Of a stretch of DNA of 6,885 bases, positions 1 through 6,100 are shown in pieces. Position 1 is the stretch's first letter. Each line of letters starts with the position of its first letter. The stretch lies in the NCBI GenBank assembly GCA_022798855.1, contig JAAWNI010000255.1, forward strand, positions 1 to 6,885, in the 5' to 3' direction. The notes below the pieces were generated by a model, which was not told where the DNA came from, made no database searches, and was given only the letters and a program-made list of their open reading frames with translations. A program made the translations under genes and the position numbers. The DNA comes from Lawsonibacter sp. (lineage in GTDB: Bacteria > Bacillota > Clostridia > Oscillospirales > Oscillospiraceae).

Positions 1-617
1 ATCAGCTCATACTTCTCCCCGTTGTGGCCCAGCTCAAAGGCCACGTCGGCGAAGGCGGGGGCCAGCAGCTCGGTACACCGGTCCACCAGTTTTTCACCCA
101 CCGCCTCCCGGTCCTCCTGGTCCATCAGGTCCCGCAGCTCCTTCTCCCCCTCCAGAAAATCGTCCCAGGCTTCCTCGGTCCGCGCCCGGAAGGCTTTCCC
201 CCCCAGGGGCAGGGCCAGGCTCCGCTGGCACCGGTCGATCATCTCCAGGGTGTCCTCGTCGCCGGGGCGGCCCTCCAGGGCCTTCTCAAAGTAGGGCAGG
301 GCCAGGCTCTCCTGGTCCAGGTAGAAGTAGGCGTAGGCCAGCCGGAAGTTCCAGGTGTGGGCCGCGTCCGGGTCTTGCTTGACGGCTTCCTCCAGCTGGC
401 CCTCCAGGGAGAGGAGGAGGTCCACCGCCCGCTGGTACAGGGGCCGGTCCTCCGGCGGCATCACGTCAATGGCCAGATTGTTGTAGGCCCGGGCCAGGGC
501 GCTGGTGAGGGTGAAGTCCACCGCTTCCTCCGGCAGGGCTTCAATGGCGTCGATGATCTTCTGGTACTGGTCCTCCTCGTTCCACTGTTCCAGCTGGTTT
601 AAAAATTCCTGATTCAT
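1..617 (-). CDS. TPR-repeat protein, 3' end cut by the window edge
   Basis: The first 205 residues of a minus-strand protein are visible, beginning MNQEFLNQLEQW. The reading frame is open to base 1, so the C-terminus is missing. The start at 617 is supported by a GGAAGGAG ribosome site about 7 bases upstream. The protein is acidic, helical and lacks a signal peptide or membrane segment, so it is probably cytoplasmic. Residues about 88-121 fit one TPR unit: TWNFRLAYAYFYL followed by the A..YFEKAL pattern and a closing P. Residues about 36-72 look like a weaker helical pair of the same kind. A second helical region follows (about 145-205) with the motif LLAPAFADVAFELG. TPRs usually mediate protein-protein contacts; no partner or reaction can be named. 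The gene lies 64 bases downstream of the fumarase beta gene on the same strand with no good terminator between, so co-transcription is possible. The call of a TPR-type protein is fairly safe; the function is unknown. Confidence 0.8.
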   Translation of the reverse strand, partial: MNQEFLNQLEQWNEEDQYQKIIDAIEALPEEAVDFTLTSALARAYNNLAIDVMPPEDRPLYQRAVDLLLSLEGQLEEAVKQDPDAAHTWNFRLAYAYFYLDQESLALPYFEKALEGRPGDEDTLEMIDRCQRSLALPLGGKAFRARTEEAWDDFLEGEKELRDLMDQEDREAVGEKLVDRCTELLAPAFADVAFELGHNGEKYEL

Positions 618-681
618 AGCTGTTCTCCTTCCAAGTTGAGTGTGTGTAGCGTATCACAGGCCCGGTCCCATAAACCGGACT

Positions 682-1245
682 CTATTTCTCCTCCAGGCTG
701 GCCAGATAGGCCGCCGGGCCGCTCTGGTACAGGTCGCCCCCGCGGGTGTCCAGAATGACGGTGAGGGGCATGTCCTCCACCTCCAGCCGGCGTACCGCCT
801 CGCAGCCCAGGTCCTCCCAGCAGATGATTTCCAGCTTCCGCACGCTTTTCGCCATCAGCGCCCCCGCGCCCCCCAGGGCGGCCAGATAGACCGCGCCGTT
901 GCGGACAACGGCGTCCTTGACGGCCTGGTTCCTGGCCCCCTTGCCGATCATGATGGACTGGCCCAGGTCCAGCAGCCGGGGGGAGTAGGCGTCCATCCGG
1001 CCGCTGGTGGTGGGCCCGGCGGAACCGATGACATCCCCCGGCCGCTCCGGGGTGGGGCCCACGTAGTACAGTGCGGAGCCCTCCACCGGAAAGGGCAGCT
1101 CTTCCCCCCGGTCCAGCAGCTCCATCATCCGCTTGTGGGCGGCGTCCCGGGCGGTGTACACCACCCCGGACAGCAAAACGGCGTCCCCCGCCTTCAAGGG
1201 GGCCAAATCCTCCCGGGTGGCGGGAGTGGTCAGTTTGTATTGCAT
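682..1245 (-). CDS. fumB: Class I fumarate hydratase, beta (C-terminal-type) subunit
   Basis: This 187-residue protein matches the beta subunit of two-subunit iron-sulfur hydro-lyases (fumarase class I / L-tartrate dehydratase). With the alpha subunit it would reversibly hydrate fumarate to L-malate in the cytoplasm. Visible family motifs are GDAVLLSGVVYTARDAAHKR (21-40), GPTTSGRMD (77-85), MIGKG (99-103) and a C-terminal EVEDMPLTVILDTRGGDLY. R33, T79, R83 and K102 fall at spacings matching the substrate-site residues R421, T467, R471 and K491 of Leishmania major fumarase as I recall them. Length is normal for the separate subunit. The start is supported by a GGAGGG site 6 bases upstream. It follows the alpha gene after 125 bases that are filled by repeats. 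Tartrate dehydratase (TtdB) is the main alternative because the two enzymes share this fold. I prefer fumarase because of the EAVRRLEVEDMP stretch and the lack of any tartrate-related neighbour. Confidence 0.9.
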   Translation of the reverse strand: MQYKLTTPATREDLAPLKAGDAVLLSGVVYTARDAAHKRMMELLDRGEELPFPVEGSALYYVGPTPERPGDVIGSAGPTTSGRMDAYSPRLLDLGQSIMIGKGARNQAVKDAVVRNGAVYLAALGGAGALMAKSVRKLEIICWEDLGCEAVRRLEVEDMPLTVILDTRGGDLYQSGPAAYLASLEEK

Positions 1246-1266
1246 GAAAATCCCTCCGTGATTTGG

Positions 1267-1292
1267 GTAGGGCGCGACGACCCGGCGCGCCG
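1267..1292. repeat. Short GC-rich palindromic repeat unit between the fumarase genes
   Basis: The stretch begins gtagggcgcg and ends cggcgcgccg. It can fold as a 6-bp stem (ggcgcg at 1271-1276 with cgcgcc at 1286-1291). The last ten bases (1283-1292) are also a perfect palindrome. It resembles a diverged half of the nearby tgtaggggcg-type elements, and I read it as a dispersed repeat unit. Only one copy of this exact form is in the window, so its repeated nature is inferred from its appearance and neighbours. Confidence 0.45.
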
Positions 1293-1312
1293 TGGTTCTT
1301 TTTCGACCCGGA

Positions 1313-1375
1313 TGTAGGGGCGCATATTGTGGCTTGCTTCGGGGTTCTTGCGGGCGGATGCTATCCGCCCCTACA
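1313..1375. repeat. 63-bp MITE/REP-like element with 10-bp inverted ends, overlapping the alpha-subunit stop codon
   Basis: The element is bounded by perfect 10-bp inverted ends, tgtaggggcg at 1313-1322 and cgcccctaca at 1366-1375. Inside the right half is a second palindrome, gggcggatgctatccgccc (1352-1370). The left half (gggcgcatattgtgg) is a decayed version of the gggcgcacattgtgcgccc palindrome seen intact at 2460-2478 and 2545-2563. The same overall plan occurs at 2540-2615, so this is a repeated element type. The TAG stop of the fumarase alpha gene (1371-1373) lies inside the right inverted end. In the fumAB message the two ends could pair into a long hairpin upstream of the beta-subunit ribosome site. 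There is no coding capacity, so any movement would need a transposase from elsewhere. Confidence 0.75.
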
Positions 1376-2210
1376 AAATCTCCGCCGCCCTCCGGGTGGC
1401 GTGGCAGCTCACGTTCACCGCCACCGGCAGGCCGGCCACGTGGGTGGGGGCTGTCTCGATGGCCACGTTCAGGCAGGTGATCTTCCCCCCGAAGCCCTGG
1501 GGGCCGATGCCCAGGGCGTTGACCTCTTTCAGCAGCTCATCCTCCAGATTTTCGTAGAAGGGGTCGGGGTTGGGCTCGTTCAGGGGCCGGAGCAGGGCGT
1601 GCTTGGCCAGGGCGGCCACCTTGTCGAAGGAACCGCCGATGCCCACCCCCAGCACCACCGGCGGGCAGGGGTTGGGCCCGGCCAGCCGGACCGTCTCCAC
1701 CACGAATTGTTTCACGCCCTCCACCCCGTCGGCGGGCTTGAGCATGGCCAGCCGGCTCATGTTCTCCGAGCCGAACCCCTTGGGGGCCACCGTGACAGCA
1801 AGCCGGTCCCCGGGGACGATACGCACTGTAATAGATGCCGGGGTGTTGTCCTCCGTGTTGACCCTCCGCAGGGGGTCGGCCACGATGGATTTTCTCAGAT
1901 AGCCCTCTGTGTACCCCTGGCGCACCCCCTGGTGGATGGCTTCCTCAAAATCCCCCTGGATGTGGACCTCCTGGCCCAGCTCCACAAAGACGCAGGCCAT
2001 CCCCGTGTCCTGACAGATGGGCAGGTTTTGTTTCCAGGCGTCCAGCTGATTCTGCTGGAGCAGCTTCAACGTCTCCTCGGCCAGGGGCCAGGTTTCCCAA
2101 AAACAGGCCAGCTCCATGGCGTCGGTTACGTCCTCGGGCAGGACGGTGTTGGCCCGGACGCACAGCCGGGCGACAGCGGCAGTGAGCTCTTCGGCGGAAA
2201 TAGTTCGCAT
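1371..2210 (-). CDS. fumA: Class I fumarate hydratase, alpha (N-terminal-type, [4Fe-4S]) subunit
   Basis: This 279-residue protein matches the alpha subunit of iron-sulfur fumarase / tartrate dehydratase. It carries the labile cluster that binds and activates fumarate or malate. Three cysteines sit in the expected motifs: C66 in LPICQDTG, C182 in AGPNPCPPVVLGVGIGGSFD and C269 in VNVSCHATRRA. Their spacing resembles E. coli FumA (105, 224, 318). D68 and H257 match the spacing of catalytic D135 and H334 of Leishmania fumarase as I recall them. Other family marks are NTPASI, GFGSENMS and GIGPQGFGGKITCLNV. The frame stays open upstream to 2312, but I chose the start at 2210 (MRTISAEEL). It has an AGAGGG site 6 bases upstream, the homologous region begins there, and the longer start would lie upstream of the promoter. 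The stop codon lies within a repeat element. It is transcribed with the beta gene. Tartrate dehydratase alpha (TtdA) is the alternative. Confidence 0.92.
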   Translation of the reverse strand: MRTISAEELTAAVARLCVRANTVLPEDVTDAMELACFWETWPLAEETLKLLQQNQLDAWKQNLPICQDTGMACVFVELGQEVHIQGDFEEAIHQGVRQGYTEGYLRKSIVADPLRRVNTEDNTPASITVRIVPGDRLAVTVAPKGFGSENMSRLAMLKPADGVEGVKQFVVETVRLAGPNPCPPVVLGVGIGGSFDKVAALAKHALLRPLNEPNPDPFYENLEDELLKEVNALGIGPQGFGGKITCLNVAIETAPTHVAGLPVAVNVSCHATRRAAEIL

Positions 2211-2241
2211 AATCAGCCCTCTTTTCCAAATCATCTTCCCT

Positions 2242-2270
2242 ATTTTACCATAGAAGAGGAGCGCTTTCAA
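2242..2270 (-). promoter_or_regulatory. Sigma-A-type promoter for the fumarase operon
   Basis: On the minus strand TTGAAA (2270-2265) and TAAAAT (2247-2242) are separated by exactly 17 bases. A TG one base before the -10 gives an extended -10. Transcription would begin near 2235, leaving a leader of only about 25 bases that contains the AGAGGG ribosome site of the alpha gene. The match is 5 of 6 in both hexamers. No operator palindrome is evident in the short leader. Confidence 0.75.
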
Positions 2271-2271
2271 C

Positions 2272-2299
2272 AAAAAGAAAGCCCCGGCAGAGCCAGGGC
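2272..2299 (-). terminator. Intrinsic terminator directly upstream of the fumarase promoter
   Basis: Read on the minus strand, gccctggc (2299-2292) pairs with gccggggc (2288-2281) over 8 bp with one G-U pair and a 3-base loop. TTTCTTTTT (2280-2272) follows. This is a classical hairpin plus U-tract. It would stop minus-strand transcription coming from the right, just before the fumarase promoter. The nearest minus-strand gene in that direction is the S-layer gene ending at 3182, nearly 900 bases away. Confidence 0.7.
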
Positions 2300-2324
2300 G
2301 GAAAAAAGGCATGACAACGCGCCA

Positions 2325-2353
2325 TTTCCATTAAATGTATGGAAACGTACAAT
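2325..2353 (+). promoter_or_regulatory. Weak candidate promoter for the tail-fibre-like gene
   Basis: TTTCCA (2325-2330, 4 of 6 matches to TTGACA) and TACAAT (2348-2353, 5 of 6 matches to TATAAT) are 17 bases apart on the plus strand. This is the only A/T-rich stretch upstream of the gene at 2645. If used, the leader would be about 285 bases and would run through all the hairpin repeats, which makes it a doubtful promoter for that gene. Confidence 0.25.
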
Positions 2354-2385
2354 TTTAAGGAGTTGCCCACCACACTTGGTAGGAA

Positions 2386-2429
2386 ATCCCCCCGCCACTT
2401 CGTGGCCCTCCCCCCTTTGACAAGGGGGG
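2386..2429. repeat. C-rich double-hairpin repeat unit
   Basis: Two hairpins sit side by side. One is gccac-ttc-gtggc (2394-2406). The other is an 8-bp perfect stem, cccccctt (2410-2417) and aagggggg (2422-2429), around a tgac loop. I associate this form with repeated intergenic units in related genomes, from memory only. There is one copy in this window. There is no U-run after the stem on either strand, so it is not an obvious terminator. Confidence 0.5.
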
Positions 2430-2442
2430 CTTAGGGTGCTCC

Positions 2443-2479
2443 CAAGGGCCGCTCTGTAGGGGCGCACATTGTGCGCCCG
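2443..2479 (+). repeat. 37-bp direct repeat, copy A
   Basis: This copy matches 2528-2564 at 36 of 37 positions; the only difference is g at 2451 versus a at 2536. The start-to-start distance is 85 bases. It contains the near-perfect palindrome gggcgcacattgtgcgccc (2460-2478, 9-bp arms, 1-base centre), preceded by the tgtagg end shared with the other elements. No matching right end is found for this copy, so it looks like a solitary half-element. Confidence 0.8.
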
Positions 2480-2527
2480 CCCCCACGCATCGCACCCATA
2501 GACCTGCAACGGCCACGTAATGTAGGG

Positions 2528-2564
2528 CAAGGGCCACTCTGTAGGGGCGCACATTGTGCGCCCG
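2528..2564 (+). repeat. 37-bp direct repeat, copy B
   Basis: This is the second copy of the unit at 2443-2479, with one mismatch. It includes the intact palindrome gggcgcacattgtgcgccc at 2545-2563. From 2540 it also forms the left half of the TIR-bounded element ending at 2615. The shared bases extend 12 bases to the left of the inverted end (caagggcc-ctc), so the duplicated unit is slightly larger than the element. Confidence 0.8.
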
Positions 2565-2615
2565 TATTTACCAGGCCTATCGTACAACAGCGGGCGGACA
2601 ATGTCCGCCCCTACA
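2540..2615. repeat. 76-bp MITE/REP-like element with 10-bp inverted ends
   Basis: The inverted ends tgtaggggcg (2540-2549) and cgcccctaca (2606-2615) are identical to those of the element at 1313-1375. Each end leads into its own palindrome: gggcgcacattgtgcgccc on the left (2545-2563) and gggcggacaatgtccgccc on the right (2592-2610), each with 9-bp arms. About 28 unrelated bases lie between them. It ends 16 bases before the ribosome site of the gene at 2645, so it occupies the proximal leader of that gene. Confidence 0.75.
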
Positions 2616-2644
2616 ACAATCCAATCAATCGAAGGAGGAACAAC

Positions 2645-3115
2645 ATGCCTAGCAATCAAACACCCAACTACAAACTGAACCAATGGTCGAAATCCGACCG
2701 CGTTCAGATGGAGGATTTCAACGCCGACAACGCCAAAATCGACGCCGCCATCAAGGCGGAAGCCACGGCGCGGGCCAGCGCCGTCAGCACGCTGAACAAC
2801 AAGATCGCCAAGTGCGGCAACTGCAAGATTGTCTATCAAACCTACGTGGGCGACGGCACTTACGGCCCTGACCATCCCAAGGTCTTCACCTTCCCCAGCA
2901 AACCCCTGCTGTTGATTTTAGCAACTGACAAAAGCGTGGCTGTCACGACCTATGGTTCGAAGGAGTTTAACAAAATCGACAATGCTTCCCTCTGGACCTA
3001 CTCCATCACCTGGGGGCAAAACTCGTTTACTATGATGAGCGTAAACAGCGCTGGCTACCAATATAACCAATTGAATATCCAATATACCGTGATTGCGTTC
3101 CTCGCCACGGATTGA
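2645..3115 (+). CDS. Orphan phage tail-fibre-like protein
   Basis: The protein has 156 residues, starting with ATG six bases after a strong aaggagg site. Residues 7-45 (TPNYKLNQW...DRVQMEDFNADNAKIDAAIKAE) match, in my recollection, the N-terminal attachment segment of short phage tail-fibre or baseplate proteins of Clostridia. A short alanine-rich helix (about 33-56) would suit trimer formation. After CGNC (57-60) comes a beta-rich C-terminal domain of about 95 residues with the start VYQTYVGDGTYG and the F.F.SKPLLLILAT pattern, like receptor-binding tips. There is no signal peptide or membrane segment. No tail, capsid, lysis or integrase gene lies in the window, so it is isolated here. The second half (from about 2900) is more A/T-rich than the first. 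It is followed by its own terminator. The family assignment rests on motif memory. A domesticated or stray prophage gene is the likely reading; the function is unknown. Confidence 0.7.
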   Translation: MPSNQTPNYKLNQWSKSDRVQMEDFNADNAKIDAAIKAEATARASAVSTLNNKIAKCGNCKIVYQTYVGDGTYGPDHPKVFTFPSKPLLLILATDKSVAVTTYGSKEFNKIDNASLWTYSITWGQNSFTMMSVNSAGYQYNQLNIQYTVIAFLATD

Positions 3116-3124
3116 CGGAAAGAG

Positions 3125-3158
3125 GACCCCCGGGATAAACCCGGGGGTCTTTCATTTT
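3125..3158 (+). terminator. Strong intrinsic terminator between convergent genes
   Basis: A perfect 10-bp stem, gacccccggg (3125-3134) and cccgggggtc (3140-3149), encloses an ataaa loop and is followed by tttcatttt. It lies 9 bases after the stop of the tail-fibre-like gene. The stem is equally stable when read from the S-layer gene on the minus strand, but there it is followed only by CTCTTTCC. It should therefore be efficient on plus and weaker on minus. Confidence 0.85.
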
Positions 3159-3181
3159 ACGATCTTTGGAGACGGATACGA

Positions 3182-6100
3182 TCAGGAAGCAGCAACAGCG
3201 GGAATCGTAATTACCACGTTATCCTGCACGTCATCGGTTCCATTCGTGCAACTGAGAGTAATTTTCACTGTAACAGTGCCGTCCACACCAGCAGTGCCCT
3301 GGGTGCCAGTACCGTCCTGGGGAGCGCTAAAGTTCGCATTAGTACCAGCTTCAACCGTGACAGTCACGCCTTCCACGTCGGTAGTAGCGGCATTCAGTTT
3401 CGCTTCGGCAGCAGCCTTGACCAGAGCGATAGCCTTATCTTGGGTATCGGCGCTGGCGTTAGCGGTAGCAGTAAGAGTGATCTGGCCAATAGCAGCTTTG
3501 GCGTTAGCAATCTTAGCATTAGCTGCATCGGCGGCAGCCTGATCCTCAGCGGCGTCAATCTCGTCCTGCTGTTCCTGAGTCAGAGCAGTAATGGTGAAGG
3601 TGATGTTGCTGATGGTTTCAGTCTCGCCGTTCTTCGCGATGGCCACAGAGGTAATCACGATGGAGCCCTCGGTGTCAACCTCGGGAGCGTCATAAGCGCC
3701 CCAGGTAAAGGTCAGAGTGAAGCCATTGCTGGTTTCAACGGTGTCGGCGGGAGCAGGGTCAACCGCGCGGCTAGCCTCAACAGCGGCCTTGATAGCGTTC
3801 CTGGCGGCGGCCTTAGCGGCGGCCTCGCCATCGTCACCGGCAGCCATGTTGGGAACGGTGAGGGCAAACTCCGTCTGCTCGGCGGTCATACCCTCGATCT
3901 TATCGCCAGCCTCAGCGACCTCCTCAGCGGGAGTGAGGACCCGGATGGCGCCCAGCTGCTTCATGGTGTAGGTCACGCCGTTGCGCTTGCCGGAGATCTT
4001 GGTGATCTCGTTGTCGGAGTTGACCTCGATCACGATTTCGCTGTAGCCCAGGCGCTCCATCTCCTTGCGGATGCGGGAGGTGATGCTGCCGATGCCGTCG
4101 GGATCGCCCACGGTGGTCACTCTGACAGTGTTGGCGTTAGGATCAACAACGATGGTGTCGTTGCCGTTGGTGTTGTCCACCCCGGAGCTGAGCACGGGAG
4201 TATCGCTGACAAAGACGACCCACTTAGCTCTGCCCTGGCCGTCCAGAACGGCCACAATGCGGCCCTCGTACTCCTTCTCAGGGGTACCGTCCACAGGATC
4301 ACCCAGAGCGCCGATGGCGGCGGCCACGCTGGAGTACTCGGTCTTCTTCGTGCCGTCGTCCTCAGGCTGGATAACAACGGCGGGAGCGTTTTCCACCAAG
4401 GCCAGGCCGTAGTCCTCAGTGCCGCCGGCGGGCTTCAGGTACATGGTGCGGCCCACAACCCGCAGGTTGGGAGCGGTGCTAGTAGTGAGGCGGGTGCCGG
4501 TGACATAGGCATGAGCGCCGCTCACGGAGCAGTCAGGTGCGCCCTTGTTGGCCGTGTGGCCCACATCATAGATTTCCTCATCGTCGATGGAGTCGGTAAA
4601 GGGATCTTTGTAGTACTTGGTAGCGTCAGTGGGAGTCTTCACGCCCACGACATAGTCGCCGTCATAGCGCAGCTCCTGGATGTGGCCGGGCTCCAGATCC
4701 TTGATGGTCTTGGCGAACTTGGAGCGGGCGGTCAGAGTGGTAATCTGGCCGTCGACGATAGCGTCGAAGGTCCACTGGTGGGTGCCGTCGCTCAGCTTCT
4801 CCTCGCTGGTGGCGGCGGTCAGGGTGTAGACGTAGCTGGCATTGCCGCCCTTAGCCTCGCCCAGGACCACAGAAGCGATGATGTAGTTGTTCTTGTCGTA
4901 CAGGGTGTAGATGCTGTCGTACAGGGCGGTGCCATCAATCGCATTACCAGCGGTGGCGGTGCCGGGGACATCGATCTCCACACTCTGCACGCCGGTGTAC
5001 ACGCCGGTGACATCGCTGATGACCTTCTTGGTGCCGGAGGTGCTCACAGCCTCCTCGGCCTCCACGATGATATAGACGGAGTCGTCGTTGCCGTAGGTGC
5101 GGGTGCCGGTCTTGCCAGCGGCGTAGCGGTTCGCGCCGTCGTTATTAGCGTCAGGAGCAGTTCCGGTATCGCCGCCCCAGCTGGCCTTCTCGTCAATGCG
5201 GACGTTGCTGCACTTGATGACCTCCTCATCCGCGTTTGTCACCTCGGTGGTGATCATGCGGGTGGCGGGGTTCAGGGTGTACTCGTTGTTGGAGTCCACA
5301 GTGTAGGTGTACCAGCGGTTGACAATGTGGGTCTTGCCATTCAGGTTGTTCAGGTTGCCTGCAGCAACAGCGCTACTGTTAGTCTTCCACTGTTCGAAAT
5401 AGCTCTTTTCAACAGCATCGCTGCCTTCGGCGTCCACCTTCTCAATGTTCTTGTTGGTGTCGCGGACGTCAACAGTGATGGTCCGCATGGTGCCGTCCAC
5501 AAAGATAGCGGCGGCCTTGGCGGTGCCCATGGAGATGCTGCTGGTATCCAGATCCACACCGGTGATGAAGACATAGTTGTCGTTGCCGGCATACAGGTCA
5601 ACGCCGATGGCGTTGCCATAGGGGTCCAGATAGATGTTGTAGGTCTTGTTGACCAGGCGGTCGTCAGCATACAGGTCCAGGACCTCGTCGCTGTAGTAGG
5701 CCCGCTTGGCGCTCTTGTACTCAGTGCCCTCGCTGGTCACGCTGGAGAACAGGGCCTGGTTCAGGTCGCTGTCGCTGTCGCTGTCGCTGGCCTTGCTGAA
5801 CTTGGTCAGCTCGGAGTCGGTCAGGATTTTCACGTCAGAGACGGTGACCACGTCGTAACCAGCCAGAGTATCGTGGTTGGGAGTGGTGCTGTTGTTCTTG
5901 CCGGACACGCGGACCAGCATGAACTCATCCTGCTTCATACCCTCGATGTTGCCCACATCGGCCAGGCTCACGACCTTGGTGGCGGTTTCGGTGTTGGTAA
6001 CAACGGGGGTGTTAGTCTTGCTGATATTGCTGTAGACCTCCAGAGTCACGCGCTCGGTAGTGGTGTTGTAGTCTACAGTGGCCTTGGCCAGATAGGTGTT

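Larger units (their letters stand above)
2300..2644. other. Gene-free, repeat-filled intergenic region
   Basis: I see no credible gene here. The stretch holds a weak plus-strand promoter candidate near 2325-2353, a C-rich hairpin repeat (2386-2429), two near-identical 37-bp direct repeats (2443-2479 and 2528-2564) and a TIR-bounded element (2540-2615). The ribosome site of the tail-fibre-like gene (aaggagg, 2632-2638) comes next. Open frames on either strand here translate the palindromes themselves and lack homology-like features. Confidence 0.7.

Noticed and set aside
24..602. A plus-strand open frame opposite the TPR gene
   Set aside because: It is the antisense shadow of the TPR coding frame. 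The minus-strand frame has the ribosome site and the TPR motif.
662..678. ccggt/accgg stem between the fumarase beta and TPR genes as a terminator
   Set aside because: The stem is only 5 bp and there is no U-run after it on the minus strand.
2211..2312. An upstream extension of the fumarase alpha frame giving a start at 2312
   Set aside because: It would translate through the terminator hairpin and the promoter. The internal ATG at 2210 has the ribosome site and matches the family's N-terminus.
1263..2420. A long plus-strand open frame (385 residues) across the fumarase alpha gene
   Set aside because: It is the antisense shadow of a high-GC gene with clear conserved fumarase motifs. The shadow translation is His/Gly/Pro-rich with no family pattern.
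2417..2422. TTGACA, a perfect -35 hexamer
   Set aside because: It is part of the cccccctt/aagggggg hairpin, and no -10-like sequence lies 16-18 bases downstream.
2554..2583. TTGTGC and TATCGT as a promoter inside the repeat upstream of the tail-like gene
   Set aside because: Both hexamers match poorly, the spacer is 18 bases, and the first lies within the palindrome, so the match is probably chance.
2443..2615. The repeats as a CRISPR array
   Set aside because: There are only two copies of the direct repeat, they are themselves long palindromes with inverted partners, and there are no regular spacers or cas genes.
2267..2875. A 202-residue minus-strand open frame spanning the repeats and the start of the tail-like gene
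   Set aside because: Its translation consists of the palindromic repeats and the antisense of the tail-like gene. It overlaps the fumarase promoter-side terminator and has no domain-like pattern.
2645..3115. The tail-like gene as the variable target of a diversity-generating retroelement
   Set aside because: No reverse transcriptase, template repeat or A-biased variable tract is visible in the window.
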